A DNA stretch of 64,000 nucleotides from Pedobacter antarcticus (GTDB lineage: Bacteria; Bacteroidota; Bacteroidia; Sphingobacteriales; Sphingobacteriaceae): positions 124,001-188,000 of the forward strand of contig NZ_FONS01000002.1 in NCBI RefSeq assembly GCF_900112985.1, read 5' to 3'. This document shows positions 1 to 9,017 of the stretch, piece after piece (the stretch's first letter is position 1; the number at the start of each line of letters is the position of its first letter). The translations under genes and the position numbers were made by a program. The notes below the pieces were generated by a model. It saw nothing but the letters and a program-made list of their open reading frames with translations, was not told the origin of the DNA and searched no databases.

Positions 1-362
1 TGCATGGAAATGTCCTCATGTTTTATATCTCTGACTAATGAATGCTCCAGCGCGTGCGAAAAAGGACCGTGCCCAACATCATGCAATAAAATTGCAATGG
101 TAGCGCTTTCCTCCTCTTCCACGCTGATTTCATGCCCTTTACCTCGTAATACCTCTATTGCCAAACTCATCAGGTGCATGGCACCAAGCGCATGATGAAA
201 ACGGGTATGCAATGCTCCCGGATAAACCAGGTGGGTCATGCCGAGTTGCTTGATATAACGAAGCCGCTGAAAATAAGGGTGAGACACCAGATCAAAGATC
301 AGTTCGGACGGAATTTTGATAAACCCGTAGACCGGATCATTTATGATTTTCTTTTTGTTCAA
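1..362 (-). CDS. HD-domain phosphohydrolase (3' end cut by window edge)
   Basis: About 120 N-terminal residues are visible and the frame runs off the left edge. The frame opens with TTG at 362, directly after an in-frame TGA, and no ATG lies upstream, so a TTG start is forced. The protein begins with a conserved block (NDPVYGFIKIP), then HTRFHHALGAMHL near residues 52-64, and the HD pair in ILLHDVGHGPFSHALEH near 91-107. These are the metal-binding histidines and aspartate of the HD superfamily (YdhJ/SAMHD1-like), which hydrolyses nucleotide phosphates; the actual substrate cannot be read from sequence. It is divergent from porX, with about 100 bp between the starts. The family call is firm, the function open. 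Confidence 0.88.
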   Translation of the reverse strand, partial: MNKKKIINDPVYGFIKIPSELIFDLVSHPYFQRLRYIKQLGMTHLVYPGALHTRFHHALGAMHLMSLAIEVLRGKGHEISVEEEESATIAILLHDVGHGPFSHALEHSLVRDIKHEDISM

Positions 363-463
363 TCAGGTAAAATAAATTATACGGTACAAAAATTGCTATT
401 TTTATCGGTAATCAGAAAGAGATCACTTTTTTTGAAGAATTATTTACACTAGACACTCAAATA

Positions 464-2017
464 ATGCAGGAAACCAAGATTTTATGGGCCGATGATGAGA
501 TCAACTTATTAAAACCACATATATTATTACTGAACGAAAAAGGATACCATGTCACTACCTTCACCAACGGCAATGATGCGTTAGAAGCATTTGGTAAAGA
601 GCACTTTGACTTAGTTTTTCTTGACGAGAATATGCCAGGTATGAGCGGATTGGAAACTTTGTCTGCCATAAAGAACATTAAAAATGACGTTCCCGTGGTA
701 TTGATCACTAAAAGTGAAGAAGAGAACCTGATGGAAGATGCTATCGGTTCTAAAATTGACGATTACCTGATCAAACCTGTAAACCCTAAACAGGTATTAC
801 TAACTATCAAAAAAATCATAGATAACAAGAGGTTGATCAGCGCAAAGACCTCCATGGCTTATCAGCAGGATTTCAGAAGACTAGGTATGACACTGAATGA
901 TAAACTGAGCTATGAAGAATGGGTAGAAGTTTATAAAAAACTGGTTTTTTGGGAACTTGAACTCGAAAAACTAGATGATCCGCAGATGCACGAGATTCTC
1001 ACCATGCAGAAGTCTGAGGCGAATACACAGTTTTCTCGCTTTATAGAAGATAATTATCTTGGTTGGGTAAACGGTAAAGAAAAACCTCCGCTGCTCTCTA
1101 ATGAGCTGCTGAAGAAAAAAGCTTTCCCACATATCAACCCCAATACACCAGTTTTCTTCATCCTCATTGACAATCTGCGTTATGACCAGTGGAAAATCAT
1201 TAACCCGCTGATCACAGAACATTTCAGACTCGATGAAGAAGATATATATTCCAGTATCCTACCGACAGCAACGCAATATGCCCGAAATTCTATTTTTTCC
1301 GGTCTGATGCCGCTGGAAATGGAGAAAAGATTCCCTAAGCTTTGGCAGAATGATGACGAGGAAGGTGGCAAAAACATGCACGAAGAAGAATTCCTCGCCG
1401 AACAGATCAAACGCAGTGTACGTCATGACTGTAAATTCAGCTATCATAAAATATTAACTTATGATGACGGTAAGGCGCTAACAGATCAGGTAAATAAACT
1501 GATGCAGAATGAGTTTAACGCTATCGTTTACAATTTTGTTGATATGCTTTCTCATGCCCGTACTGACATGGCTATGATTCGTGAACTGGCAAACGATGAC
1601 GCAGCTTACCGTTCGCTTACTTTAAGCTGGTTTGAACACTCGCCACTTTTGGAACTGCTCAAAAAGCTTTCTCAAAAAAGAGTAAAAGTAGTTATTACAA
1701 CTGATCACGGAACCATAAGAGTTAAACATCCGAGTAAAGTAATCGGAGACAGGAATACGAATACTAATCTGCGTTACAAACAGGGACGGAACTTGAATTA
1801 TAATGCAAAAGAGGTGTTCCTGATTAAAAATCCACATGAGGCACAACTGCCTAAAATCAATATTAGTTCTAATTATATCTTTGCAAAAGAAGACCGTTAT
1901 TTTGTTTATCAGAATAACTACAACCAGTTTGTGAATTACTATAATGAAACCTTCCAGCACGGTGGGATTTCATTGGAAGAGATGATCATTCCGGTTGCAA
2001 CTTATAGCTCAAGATAA
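464..2017 (+). CDS. porX: PorX: response regulator with PglZ phosphodiesterase domain
   Basis: The 517-residue protein joins a receiver domain to an alkaline-phosphatase-superfamily PglZ domain. Receiver residues are all visible: acidic pair D10-D11, phospho-acceptor D54 in VFLDENMPGMSG, T82 and K104 in LIKPVNP. The PglZ part starts near residue 225 with FFILIDNLRYDQW, followed by SILPTATQYARNS, VITTDHGT and the C-terminal FQHGGISLEEM, which carry its zinc-site residues. PorX is known from other Bacteroidota as a regulator of type IX secretion and as an oligonucleotide phosphodiesterase, normally phosphorylated by PorY, which is not in this window. tsaE starts 7 bp after its stop, so the two are probably co-transcribed. 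Upstream Shine-Dalgarno signal is weak, as usual in this phylum. Confidence 0.95.
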   Translation: MQETKILWADDEINLLKPHILLLNEKGYHVTTFTNGNDALEAFGKEHFDLVFLDENMPGMSGLETLSAIKNIKNDVPVVLITKSEEENLMEDAIGSKIDDYLIKPVNPKQVLLTIKKIIDNKRLISAKTSMAYQQDFRRLGMTLNDKLSYEEWVEVYKKLVFWELELEKLDDPQMHEILTMQKSEANTQFSRFIEDNYLGWVNGKEKPPLLSNELLKKKAFPHINPNTPVFFILIDNLRYDQWKIINPLITEHFRLDEEDIYSSILPTATQYARNSIFSGLMPLEMEKRFPKLWQNDDEEGGKNMHEEEFLAEQIKRSVRHDCKFSYHKILTYDDGKALTDQVNKLMQNEFNAIVYNFVDMLSHARTDMAMIRELANDDAAYRSLTLSWFEHSPLLELLKKLSQKRVKVVITTDHGTIRVKHPSKVIGDRNTNTNLRYKQGRNLNYNAKEVFLIKNPHEAQLPKINISSNYIFAKEDRYFVYQNNYNQFVNYYNETFQHGGISLEEMIIPVATYSSR

Positions 2018-2024
2018 AATAAAT

Positions 2025-2450
2025 ATGCAATTAGTTATACAAGATCTGAATGGACTCAGTGCTGCCGCAGAAGCAGTGCTGAGTTTTGCCGGAGACCACC
2101 GGATAATTATTTTTGATGGTGAAATGGGTGCCGGCAAAACCACTCTTATTAAGGCCATCTGTGCCGTATCAGGCGTAACTGACATTGTCAGCAGCCCAAC
2201 GTTTTCCATTGTCAACGAGTATGAATCCCCTAAAGGACCCATTTATCATTTCGATTTTTATCGGATAAAAGATATCAGAGAAGCCTATGACATAGGTTAT
2301 GAAGAATATTTTTATTCCGGTAATATCTGTCTTATTGAATGGCCGGAACGTGTTGAAGAACTCCTTCCGGAAATCTATATCCATGTGCAACTGGTTGCAG
2401 ATAGCCCAGATCAGCGAACCCTAACCTGCAGTCTGGCAGGGAATATTTAA
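2025..2450 (+). CDS. tsaE: tRNA threonylcarbamoyladenosine biosynthesis ATPase TsaE
   Basis: TsaE is the P-loop ATPase of the TsaBDE complex that makes t6A37 on ANN-decoding tRNAs. The product from ATG 2025 is 141 residues, the usual family length. An upstream in-frame TTG at 1995 lies inside porX and would add ten residues with no family support, so it was not used. Visible motifs are the Walker A GEMGAGKTT at residues 32-40, SSPTFSIVNEY, HFDFYRI and CLIEWPER near the C-terminus. It follows porX after 7 bp and precedes the alanine-dehydrogenase-like gene by 41 bp, all on the same strand. Confidence 0.95.
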   Translation: MQLVIQDLNGLSAAAEAVLSFAGDHRIIIFDGEMGAGKTTLIKAICAVSGVTDIVSSPTFSIVNEYESPKGPIYHFDFYRIKDIREAYDIGYEEYFYSGNICLIEWPERVEELLPEIYIHVQLVADSPDQRTLTCSLAGNI

Positions 2451-2491
2451 ATAAATTTCTTAATTTCAATCGCGTATAAAACTACTGCATA

Positions 2492-3718
2492 ATGAGTACA
2501 GGATTAAGGGAAGAAATGGCATCAATTGCTCAAAAAGGCATGTTACAGCCAAAGGAAATGCTATCGGAATTGAAACCGAAGCATAACAGGCTTTATATTG
2601 GTATTCCAAAAGAGATTTCTTTTCAGGAGACCAGGATTGCATTAACCCCGTTATCTGTGGCCCTGCTCGTCAACAATGGCCATAAAGTAGTATTGGAAAG
2701 CGGAGCCGGAACAGGTGCTAATTTTTCTGATAAGGACTACAGTGAACAGGGGGCCATGATATCCTTCGATAAAAAAGAAGTCTTCCAGGCAGATATCATT
2801 GTCAAAATTGCCCCGCCGACACTGGAAGAAATTCAGCTCATGCATAAAGGGCAGACCTTGATCTCAGCGCTGCAGATGGGCGATCTGAAAGAAAGTTACC
2901 TGAAAGCTCTTTTACATAAAAAAATAAATGCGCTTTGCTTTGAGCACCTGCGTGATGAAGGAAATATCCTCAGCGTGGTTCGTGCGATGAGCGAAATTGT
3001 TGGTGCAACTTCCATTTTTATTGCGGCAGAATACCTGAGCAGTGTAACCGGGGGGAAAGGGCTCATGCTCGGTGGTTTTACCGGAGTTCCTCCGACAGAG
3101 GTTGTCATTCTGGGTGCAGGCACAGTTGGTGAATATGCGGCTCGTACCGCGTTATCACTTGGTGCAGAGGTCAAAGTATTTGACAGCTCCATCTATCGCC
3201 TCAGAAGACTCCAGAACAATCTTGGCAGCCGTGTATTTACATCTGTCATGCAGCCGATTGTATTGGCTAAAGCTGTGACTACCTGCGATGTTGTCATCGG
3301 TGCGATCAGAGCGACAAATGGACGCAGCCCTTGTATTATCATGGAAGAAACAGTTGCAAGAATGAAACCCGACAGCGTGGTAATCGACGTTAGTATAGAT
3401 CAGGGAGGGTGCTTTGAAACTTCCAGGGTAACCAATCACAAAGACCCTGTATTCCGGCTGCACGATGTTATTCACTACTGTGTTCCGAATATCGCATCTC
3501 GGGTACCCCGCACAGCCTCTTATGCTTTGACCAATATCTTTACGCCGATTCTCGTGGATATAGGCGATATGGGCGGATTGATGGGCATGGTGTGGAATAA
3601 ACCCGGAATTAGAGAAGCCTTGTATATCTACCAGGGCCATCTCACCAGTAAAGACCTTGCCAACCGTTTCAACCTGCCTTTCAAGGATATCGAACTATTG
3701 GTTGTATCCAACCAGTAA
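2492..3718 (+). CDS. Alanine dehydrogenase / transhydrogenase-alpha family protein without catalytic Lys/His
   Basis: This 408-residue protein matches the alanine dehydrogenase family along its whole length, with an extra segment of about 34 residues at the N-terminus. The NAD-binding Rossmann motif is VVILGAGTVGEYAA, and the conserved IDQGGCFE and TASYALTN blocks are present. Laid against Mycobacterium tuberculosis Ald from memory, without gaps across this stretch, substrate-binding R15 is kept (R48), but catalytic K75 becomes A107 (VKIAPP) and H96 becomes Q128 (SALQMGD). The transhydrogenase alpha subunit also lacks these two. A normal L-alanine dehydrogenase reaction is therefore doubtful, although annotation pipelines usually give that name. 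It shares strand and close spacing with tsaE and ends 3 bp before the convergent MFS gene. Confidence 0.8.
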   Translation: MSTGLREEMASIAQKGMLQPKEMLSELKPKHNRLYIGIPKEISFQETRIALTPLSVALLVNNGHKVVLESGAGTGANFSDKDYSEQGAMISFDKKEVFQADIIVKIAPPTLEEIQLMHKGQTLISALQMGDLKESYLKALLHKKINALCFEHLRDEGNILSVVRAMSEIVGATSIFIAAEYLSSVTGGKGLMLGGFTGVPPTEVVILGAGTVGEYAARTALSLGAEVKVFDSSIYRLRRLQNNLGSRVFTSVMQPIVLAKAVTTCDVVIGAIRATNGRSPCIIMEETVARMKPDSVVIDVSIDQGGCFETSRVTNHKDPVFRLHDVIHYCVPNIASRVPRTASYALTNIFTPILVDIGDMGGLMGMVWNKPGIREALYIYQGHLTSKDLANRFNLPFKDIELLVVSNQ

Positions 3719-3721
3719 ATG

Positions 3722-4894
3722 CTAACTGGCCTTAACCGGCTTCCAGATAAATTGCAGATAGACCAGCGCGAGCAGGGTTACCCCTGTACACAGAAAAAAG
3801 GTATAAGGTATGGTGCCGATATCGTCAATAAATATCCAGCCAGCCAGTAACGCACCGAATCCAATTCCTGCTTCAAGGGCTATATACATGGTTGCCATCG
3901 CTTTTCCCCGGTGTTTTGGGTCACTCAGATCTATGGTCCAGGCATTTGCAGAAGGCGAAAGCATACCCGTTGCCACGCCGTAAAGCGCAGATGCAGACAT
4001 TAACGAGAATACTGACGTAGCCAGTCCAATCCATAGCAATGCCACAGAGAGCAGTACGAGGCTTATTTTCATAATTAAAATTCTTCCATAAGTATCAGAA
4101 GCTTTTCCGGCTACAAAGCGGATCAATAGAGACGTCAGTGTAAAAACCATAAAAAACAATCCTTTATTTGCTGTACCAAGAAAGGAACCCCAGTCTCCAA
4201 TAACCGTTAAAATCACGCCATAACTTATATAACTCAGTAAAGTGATCAATGCCGCAGGAATGACCCGCCATTCGATAATATCACTTCTTTTGATTTTAAA
4301 GAGTGACAGACTAAGCTTTTGTTTCTCTTTTAAAGTCTCTTTCATATTCCATAAAATCACGATAGACATCAACGCAAAAACCGAAGAACAGTAAAAGAGA
4401 ATATCGATAGAGAAATGATTGGTGATTAAACTTCCTATTGCCGGACCGATCGCAAGCCCAGTACTAAAGCAGATTCCATGTACCCCCATAGCTTCTCCCC
4501 ACCTGTTTTCCGGAACGAGATCTGCAACGTAAGCGGCAGTTGCAGTCGGCTTAAATCCGGTAGAAAAGCCGTGAATTAACCGTAGAAATAAAAACCCGGC
4601 TACTGTTGTCAGTACCGGATAAAGAAACCCACAGATAAAACAAACTACAGAGCCTACAGCCATTACAGGCACGCGCCCGATTGTGTCAGTGAGTTTCCCA
4701 CTGAACGGCCTGGAGAAGCCGGCTGTTAAAGTAAATAACGCGATAATCAATCCTTTATAAGACGCACCGCCCATTGCACTCAGGTATGCAGGTAATTCGG
4801 GAATAAGCATGTTGAAGCTGGCGGAAAACAAAAAGGAACTCAGACAGACTAGTCCGAACTGTAAAGTATAAATCGTATCCGCAGGTTTTTCCAT
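3722..4894 (-). CDS. MFS transporter, probable drug/metabolite exporter
   Basis: The 390-residue hydrophobic protein has the layout of a 12-helix major facilitator. The cytoplasmic loop 2-3 motif A is visible as GKLTDTIGRVPVM, preceded by GFSRPFSGK, and a second copy-like loop follows mid-protein (RFVAGKASDTYGR), as expected from the internal duplication. The pattern resembles the DHA1/YfcJ-type exporters; no substrate can be assigned. The ATG at 4894 is preferred to the TTG two codons upstream. It converges on the alanine-dehydrogenase-like gene with a 3-bp gap, and the carboxypeptidase gene lies upstream on the same strand after about 55 bp. Confidence 0.87.
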   Translation of the reverse strand: MEKPADTIYTLQFGLVCLSSFLFSASFNMLIPELPAYLSAMGGASYKGLIIALFTLTAGFSRPFSGKLTDTIGRVPVMAVGSVVCFICGFLYPVLTTVAGFLFLRLIHGFSTGFKPTATAAYVADLVPENRWGEAMGVHGICFSTGLAIGPAIGSLITNHFSIDILFYCSSVFALMSIVILWNMKETLKEKQKLSLSLFKIKRSDIIEWRVIPAALITLLSYISYGVILTVIGDWGSFLGTANKGLFFMVFTLTSLLIRFVAGKASDTYGRILIMKISLVLLSVALLWIGLATSVFSLMSASALYGVATGMLSPSANAWTIDLSDPKHRGKAMATMYIALEAGIGFGALLAGWIFIDDIGTIPYTFFLCTGVTLLALVYLQFIWKPVKAS

Positions 4895-4948
4895 AGGCAA
4901 AGCTAGTAAAAAACCTGATCAGATTAACCGGAACAGCTTATAATACGC

Positions 4949-6277
4949 TTAATAATGGTCATGAATATAGCTCATTAGCCGGACCAGTTCCTTCCGTACC
5001 TCAACCGCAGAACCTGTAAAATTATTATTCATAAATGAGAACAAGTAAGTTTTTCCAGTTTTCGTCTTAACAAAACCACTTTGATTATACACACCCGAAA
5101 GCGTACCTGTTTTCCCATAGACAAATGGCTCATCAGTGGCAGGATAAGCATTTTTGAGCGTTCCTGTCTTTCCTCCGGAAGGTAGCATGGAATATAACTT
5201 GTCACGGTCTGCTACAGCCGAATCTATCAGATGAAGCACTTTAATAACGTCCCGGGGAGTGAAAAGATTCATCCTGGATAAACCTGAGCCATCAACCCAT
5301 TTAGGTTTATCCGGCAGCCCTGCCAGCTCATGACTAAGCGCATGAGCTATCGCATCTTTCCCATTGAGTTCTGCCTGAAAGCTATCTGCACATAATAAAA
5401 GAAGGTGTTCTGCAATAAAATTATCACTAGGCAGCATCATTTCACGCAATACATCTTCTTTACGTGACTGAAAAATAACAGCAGCCTGATCTGGCAATTT
5501 CTTTATAACCAGACTTACAGGTTTCTGTAGCATATCTGACAACAAATTAACCGTCAGACTACTGCTTGTCTGGTAAGGAATCTGCTGCTGGTACCCTGCA
5601 GGAACCTGCTGCCGGGGGGCCTGAAACCGATTGGCCTTCCAGTCCCTGCGCACAATAAATTCGGCAGGTTTAAATGTGCTGTCTGTGAAAAGATCCGTCC
5701 GGAACAGTCCGGGAGACAGTTCAAGTTTTCCAGACACTGCCTGGAGAGAAATCATATTGTCACTTACAGGCAACTCGGTAATCTCGGCCTGATAATAGTC
5801 ATTATAGTCATCCCATGACCATCCTTCTCCATAAACACTGCCAGTATAACGGCCGGCTGCGAAATACAAAGTCTTATTACTAGACTTCAAAAAATCCAAT
5901 GCCCCCCGAGCTTTTAACTTGCCTTGAAGCAGAGAAGGATCTCCTGTTCCCCAGAAGATCAGTGAATCTCCAGATATGATATATTTCATAGCCGGAAGGC
6001 TATCAGGAAGCATTTTCCATGCTGTATAAAAAGTGAACAGCTTGGTATTGGATGCAGGCACAAAATACTGGTCTGCATTCTTTCCATATAAGATACGTCC
6101 ATCTTCAGAACTCGCTAGTGCAAAACCGGTAAGGTGCCCGCGCATTAACTCAGAGTGTGCAAAGAAGTGGTCTATTTTTTTATTCATCTGGCGCTGAACC
6201 GCACATGCCTGGAAAAAAAAAGGCAGTAGAAGGAATAAAAACCAGCGTTGAAAAGAGACCGGAACCAATAGTTTCAT
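4949..6277 (-). CDS. dacB: PBP4-type D-alanyl-D-alanine carboxypeptidase/endopeptidase (S13), predicted lipoprotein
   Basis: The enzyme trims or cuts peptidoglycan cross-links in the periplasm. The three penicillin-binding signatures are present: SxxK as S76-N-T-K79 (PASNTKLF), SxN as SDN near residue 284, and KTG near 388 (YGKTGTLSGVYNQSGF). A second KTG (GGKTGTLKN) occurs 19 residues earlier, where relatives usually have a DGTL-like sequence, so the latter copy is taken as catalytic. The N-terminus has a hydrophobic segment ending in FFFQAC, a plausible lipobox with Cys25, so the protein is probably membrane anchored. At 442 residues it is close to the family norm. It diverges from the metalloprotease gene across about 97 bp. 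Confidence 0.92.
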   Translation of the reverse strand: MKLLVPVSFQRWFLFLLLPFFFQACAVQRQMNKKIDHFFAHSELMRGHLTGFALASSEDGRILYGKNADQYFVPASNTKLFTFYTAWKMLPDSLPAMKYIISGDSLIFWGTGDPSLLQGKLKARGALDFLKSSNKTLYFAAGRYTGSVYGEGWSWDDYNDYYQAEITELPVSDNMISLQAVSGKLELSPGLFRTDLFTDSTFKPAEFIVRRDWKANRFQAPRQQVPAGYQQQIPYQTSSSLTVNLLSDMLQKPVSLVIKKLPDQAAVIFQSRKEDVLREMMLPSDNFIAEHLLLLCADSFQAELNGKDAIAHALSHELAGLPDKPKWVDGSGLSRMNLFTPRDVIKVLHLIDSAVADRDKLYSMLPSGGKTGTLKNAYPATDEPFVYGKTGTLSGVYNQSGFVKTKTGKTYLFSFMNNNFTGSAVEVRKELVRLMSYIHDHY

Positions 6278-6374
6278 TCAGTTAATTTAGGTATTTAAAC
6301 GACATTTACTATTACACGGCTAAATTACATCCTCTTTTTTGGCAATAAGGCATCTGATTAATAAATTGCCGGCT

Positions 6375-8882
6375 ATGAACGTTCCTACCAAACTACTTAC
6401 CCTGGCGGGTATCGGTATGCTCTGTATACTGAATAGCAATCCGGCTATAGCCCAGAAAAAAAACAAGAAAGATAAAAAGGGCATCCCAGCGGCAGCTCCG
6501 GTCGTAACCCCTAAAAAAGAGGGCATTAAATCTTTCAGTGATCTGATTAACGACAAAGCTAAAGTAAAAAAAGGCCTTTTTAATACTTACAAACAAGATG
6601 AAAAATGGTTTTTTGAGATTCCGGACAGCCTGCTCAACCGTGAAATGCTCGTGGTCACACGCTTAAATAAAGTACCCGCAGGGGTTAGTGTCGGCAACCA
6701 GCAATACGGGGGAGAGCAGCTTAACGAGCAGGTCTGGCAGTGGGAACGCAGAGGTAAACAGCTATTTATCCGGGTTCCCGGATATGCGGTTCGGGCGGAC
6801 AGCACCTCTGATATGTATCAGTCAGTCAGGAATTCAAATTTATCAACCATTCTGGCCAGCTTTGATATCAAAGCCTACAATAAAGACAGTACCGGCGTCA
6901 TTGTAGACGTAACCGATTTTTACAACGGCGATGTACAAGCAATAGGTGCGACAGACAAATTGCGCAAAGCTTATAAAATTTCGGCGCAGGATCCGTCAAG
7001 ATCATATATAGACACCATTAAATCGTTCCCCCTGAACATTGAAGTCGTAACCGGAAAAACCTACCGGTCGGCCGAATCTCCTATTGATAACAGCCTGGGT
7101 GCTATCACCTTTGAGTTTAACACCTCTATGCTCCTGCTGCCTGCTGTACCGGTTAAGGCACGGATCAGGGATGCCCGCGTCGGTTATTTCGGTCAGTCTC
7201 AGATTGATTATGGAACTCAGGCACATAAAGCCGAGCGCACAGCTTATATCCATCGTTGGAACCTGGTACCTAAAGATACGGCAGCTTACCTTCGCGGAGA
7301 ATTATCTGAGCCTGTAAAACCTATCACTATTTATATCGACCCGGCAACCCCTAAAAAATGGGTTCCTTACCTCATTCAGGGTATTAACGACTGGCAGGTC
7401 GCTTTCGAGGAGGCCGGATTTAAAAATGCAATTATTGGAAAACCTGCTCCCTCAGCAGTAGAAGATCCGGACTTCAGCGTAGAAGATTCCCGGTACTCCG
7501 TTGTCCGCTATTTCGCATCGAACATTTCAAATGCCTACGGCCCGCATATAGCTGACCCGCGTACCGGACAGATCCTGGAAACACATATTGGCTGGTATCA
7601 TAATGTCATGAACCTGCTGAGAAACTGGTATTTCGTACAGACTGCAGCAATAAATCCTGTAGCCAGAAAAGCACGTTTTGACGACAAAACCATGGGCGAG
7701 CTGATCCGATTTGTGTCTTCACATGAAATCGGACATACCCTGGGTTTACCACATAACTTTGGCTCGAGTTACGCTTATCCGGTAGATTCCCTGCGCTCCA
7801 AAAAGTTTACTGATACCCACGGAACCGCTCCTTCTATTATGGATTATGCACGTTTTAATTATATCGCACAACCAGGAGATGGAGTAACGAAATTACATCC
7901 GGAAATCGGGGAATACGACAAATGGTCGGTAAAATGGGGATATACCTGGTTTCCCGGAAACTTGAGTCCTGAAGCAGAAAAACTTAAACTTGATGAGTGG
8001 ACTAAAGAAAGAGCAGGAAATCCTATCTATTACTACGGCCGCCAGGGTACCTCGCTCGACCCTCGCCTTCAAAGCGAAGACCTCGGTGATAACGCCATGA
8101 AGGCAGGAGCTTATGGAATTGCCAATCTGAAACGTATCCTCCCGAATATAGAAAAATGGACCTACGAAAAAGGTAGTGATTACAGCGACCTCAGAGAGAT
8201 TTATACCGAAGTAATTGCTCAATATAACCGCTACATGGGCCATGCACTGACGAACGTCGGCGGTATGAATGAAAATTTCAAAACTTATGATCAGAGTGGA
8301 CCGGTCTACACTTATCTGGGTAAAGCTAAACAGAAAGAGGCTTTAGCATTTTTTAATGCACAACTTTTCAATACGCCACTTTGGCTCATTAACAATGAAC
8401 AACTGAGCAAATTTGACAACGGAACTATGCTAAACAGAATTAAAGCTGTACAAACAGGTACCTTGAATAGTCTACTGAACCCTTCACGCCTTGCAAGGCT
8501 GCTGGACAATGAAACAAAAAATGGAATTTCGGCATCATACACGCTTCCTGAGCTATTTTCCGACCTTCGTACTGGTATATTTACAGCAGGCCGCCCAGAC
8601 GCGTTTAAACGCAATCTACAACGCGCTTATATCGGGCAGCTGAATTCATTAATGCAAAAGGAAATGGAAGCTCCTGCAGCATTTCCTACTGATGCACTGG
8701 CCAGTTTCGGAATGACACCAGTGGTGGTATCCCTATCAGATATCCGTCCGTTGGTCCGGGCAGAACTAAAAACACTTTTACTCAACTCCCGTCAGCGTGC
8801 AGCAACAGCAGATGTACAAATCCGAGCACATTATGAAGATCTCAACAACAGAATTAATGAGGTACTGAACCCTAAAAAATAA
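6375..8882 (+). CDS. Secreted zinc-dependent metalloprotease (DUF5117/DUF5118 type)
   Basis: The 835-residue protein starts with a signal peptide (from MNVPTKLLTLAGIGMLC to the cut after PAIAQ) followed by a lysine-rich stretch. The catalytic motif HEIGHTLGLPHNFG at about residues 449-462 is HExxHxxGxxH, as in metzincins, with a downstream methionine in SIMDYARFNY that fits a Met-turn. The region before it matches the DUF5117/5118 modules that accompany this protease type in Bacteroidota. It probably acts in the periplasm or outside the cell; the substrate is unknown. The ATG at 6375 is chosen because it opens the signal peptide; a TTG 36 bases upstream is in frame but less likely. A strong terminator follows. 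Confidence 0.9.
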   Translation: MNVPTKLLTLAGIGMLCILNSNPAIAQKKNKKDKKGIPAAAPVVTPKKEGIKSFSDLINDKAKVKKGLFNTYKQDEKWFFEIPDSLLNREMLVVTRLNKVPAGVSVGNQQYGGEQLNEQVWQWERRGKQLFIRVPGYAVRADSTSDMYQSVRNSNLSTILASFDIKAYNKDSTGVIVDVTDFYNGDVQAIGATDKLRKAYKISAQDPSRSYIDTIKSFPLNIEVVTGKTYRSAESPIDNSLGAITFEFNTSMLLLPAVPVKARIRDARVGYFGQSQIDYGTQAHKAERTAYIHRWNLVPKDTAAYLRGELSEPVKPITIYIDPATPKKWVPYLIQGINDWQVAFEEAGFKNAIIGKPAPSAVEDPDFSVEDSRYSVVRYFASNISNAYGPHIADPRTGQILETHIGWYHNVMNLLRNWYFVQTAAINPVARKARFDDKTMGELIRFVSSHEIGHTLGLPHNFGSSYAYPVDSLRSKKFTDTHGTAPSIMDYARFNYIAQPGDGVTKLHPEIGEYDKWSVKWGYTWFPGNLSPEAEKLKLDEWTKERAGNPIYYYGRQGTSLDPRLQSEDLGDNAMKAGAYGIANLKRILPNIEKWTYEKGSDYSDLREIYTEVIAQYNRYMGHALTNVGGMNENFKTYDQSGPVYTYLGKAKQKEALAFFNAQLFNTPLWLINNEQLSKFDNGTMLNRIKAVQTGTLNSLLNPSRLARLLDNETKNGISASYTLPELFSDLRTGIFTAGRPDAFKRNLQRAYIGQLNSLMQKEMEAPAAFPTDALASFGMTPVVVSLSDIRPLVRAELKTLLLNSRQRAATADVQIRAHYEDLNNRINEVLNPKK

Positions 8883-8898
8883 TTTTTCAATCAGATTT

Positions 8899-8934
8899 AA
8901 AACCGTATAGCTATCAGCTATGCGGTTTTTTTTT
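8899..8934 (+). terminator. Rho-independent terminator after the metalloprotease gene
   Basis: The arms AACCGTATAGC and GCTATGCGGTT pair over 11 positions with one G-U, around the short loop TATCA, and nine T follow directly. It begins about 18 bp after the stop codon. Confidence 0.88.
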
Positions 8935-9017
8935 GCCAGGACTTTTATACCCCCCGTCAAAAGATTAGGTTAAACGGTAAAGGGCAGATATATTTGTCTG
9001 TAAATTCCGTTCGTTAT

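Noticed and set aside
4..452. Two plus-strand open frames (4-195 and 174-452)
   Set aside because: They lie opposite the HD-domain gene, whose minus-strand translation shows clear family motifs; the plus-strand products resemble nothing.
1995..2024. Longer tsaE start at TTG 1995
   Set aside because: It lies within porX, and the ten extra residues are not part of the TsaE family; ATG 2025 gives the normal length.
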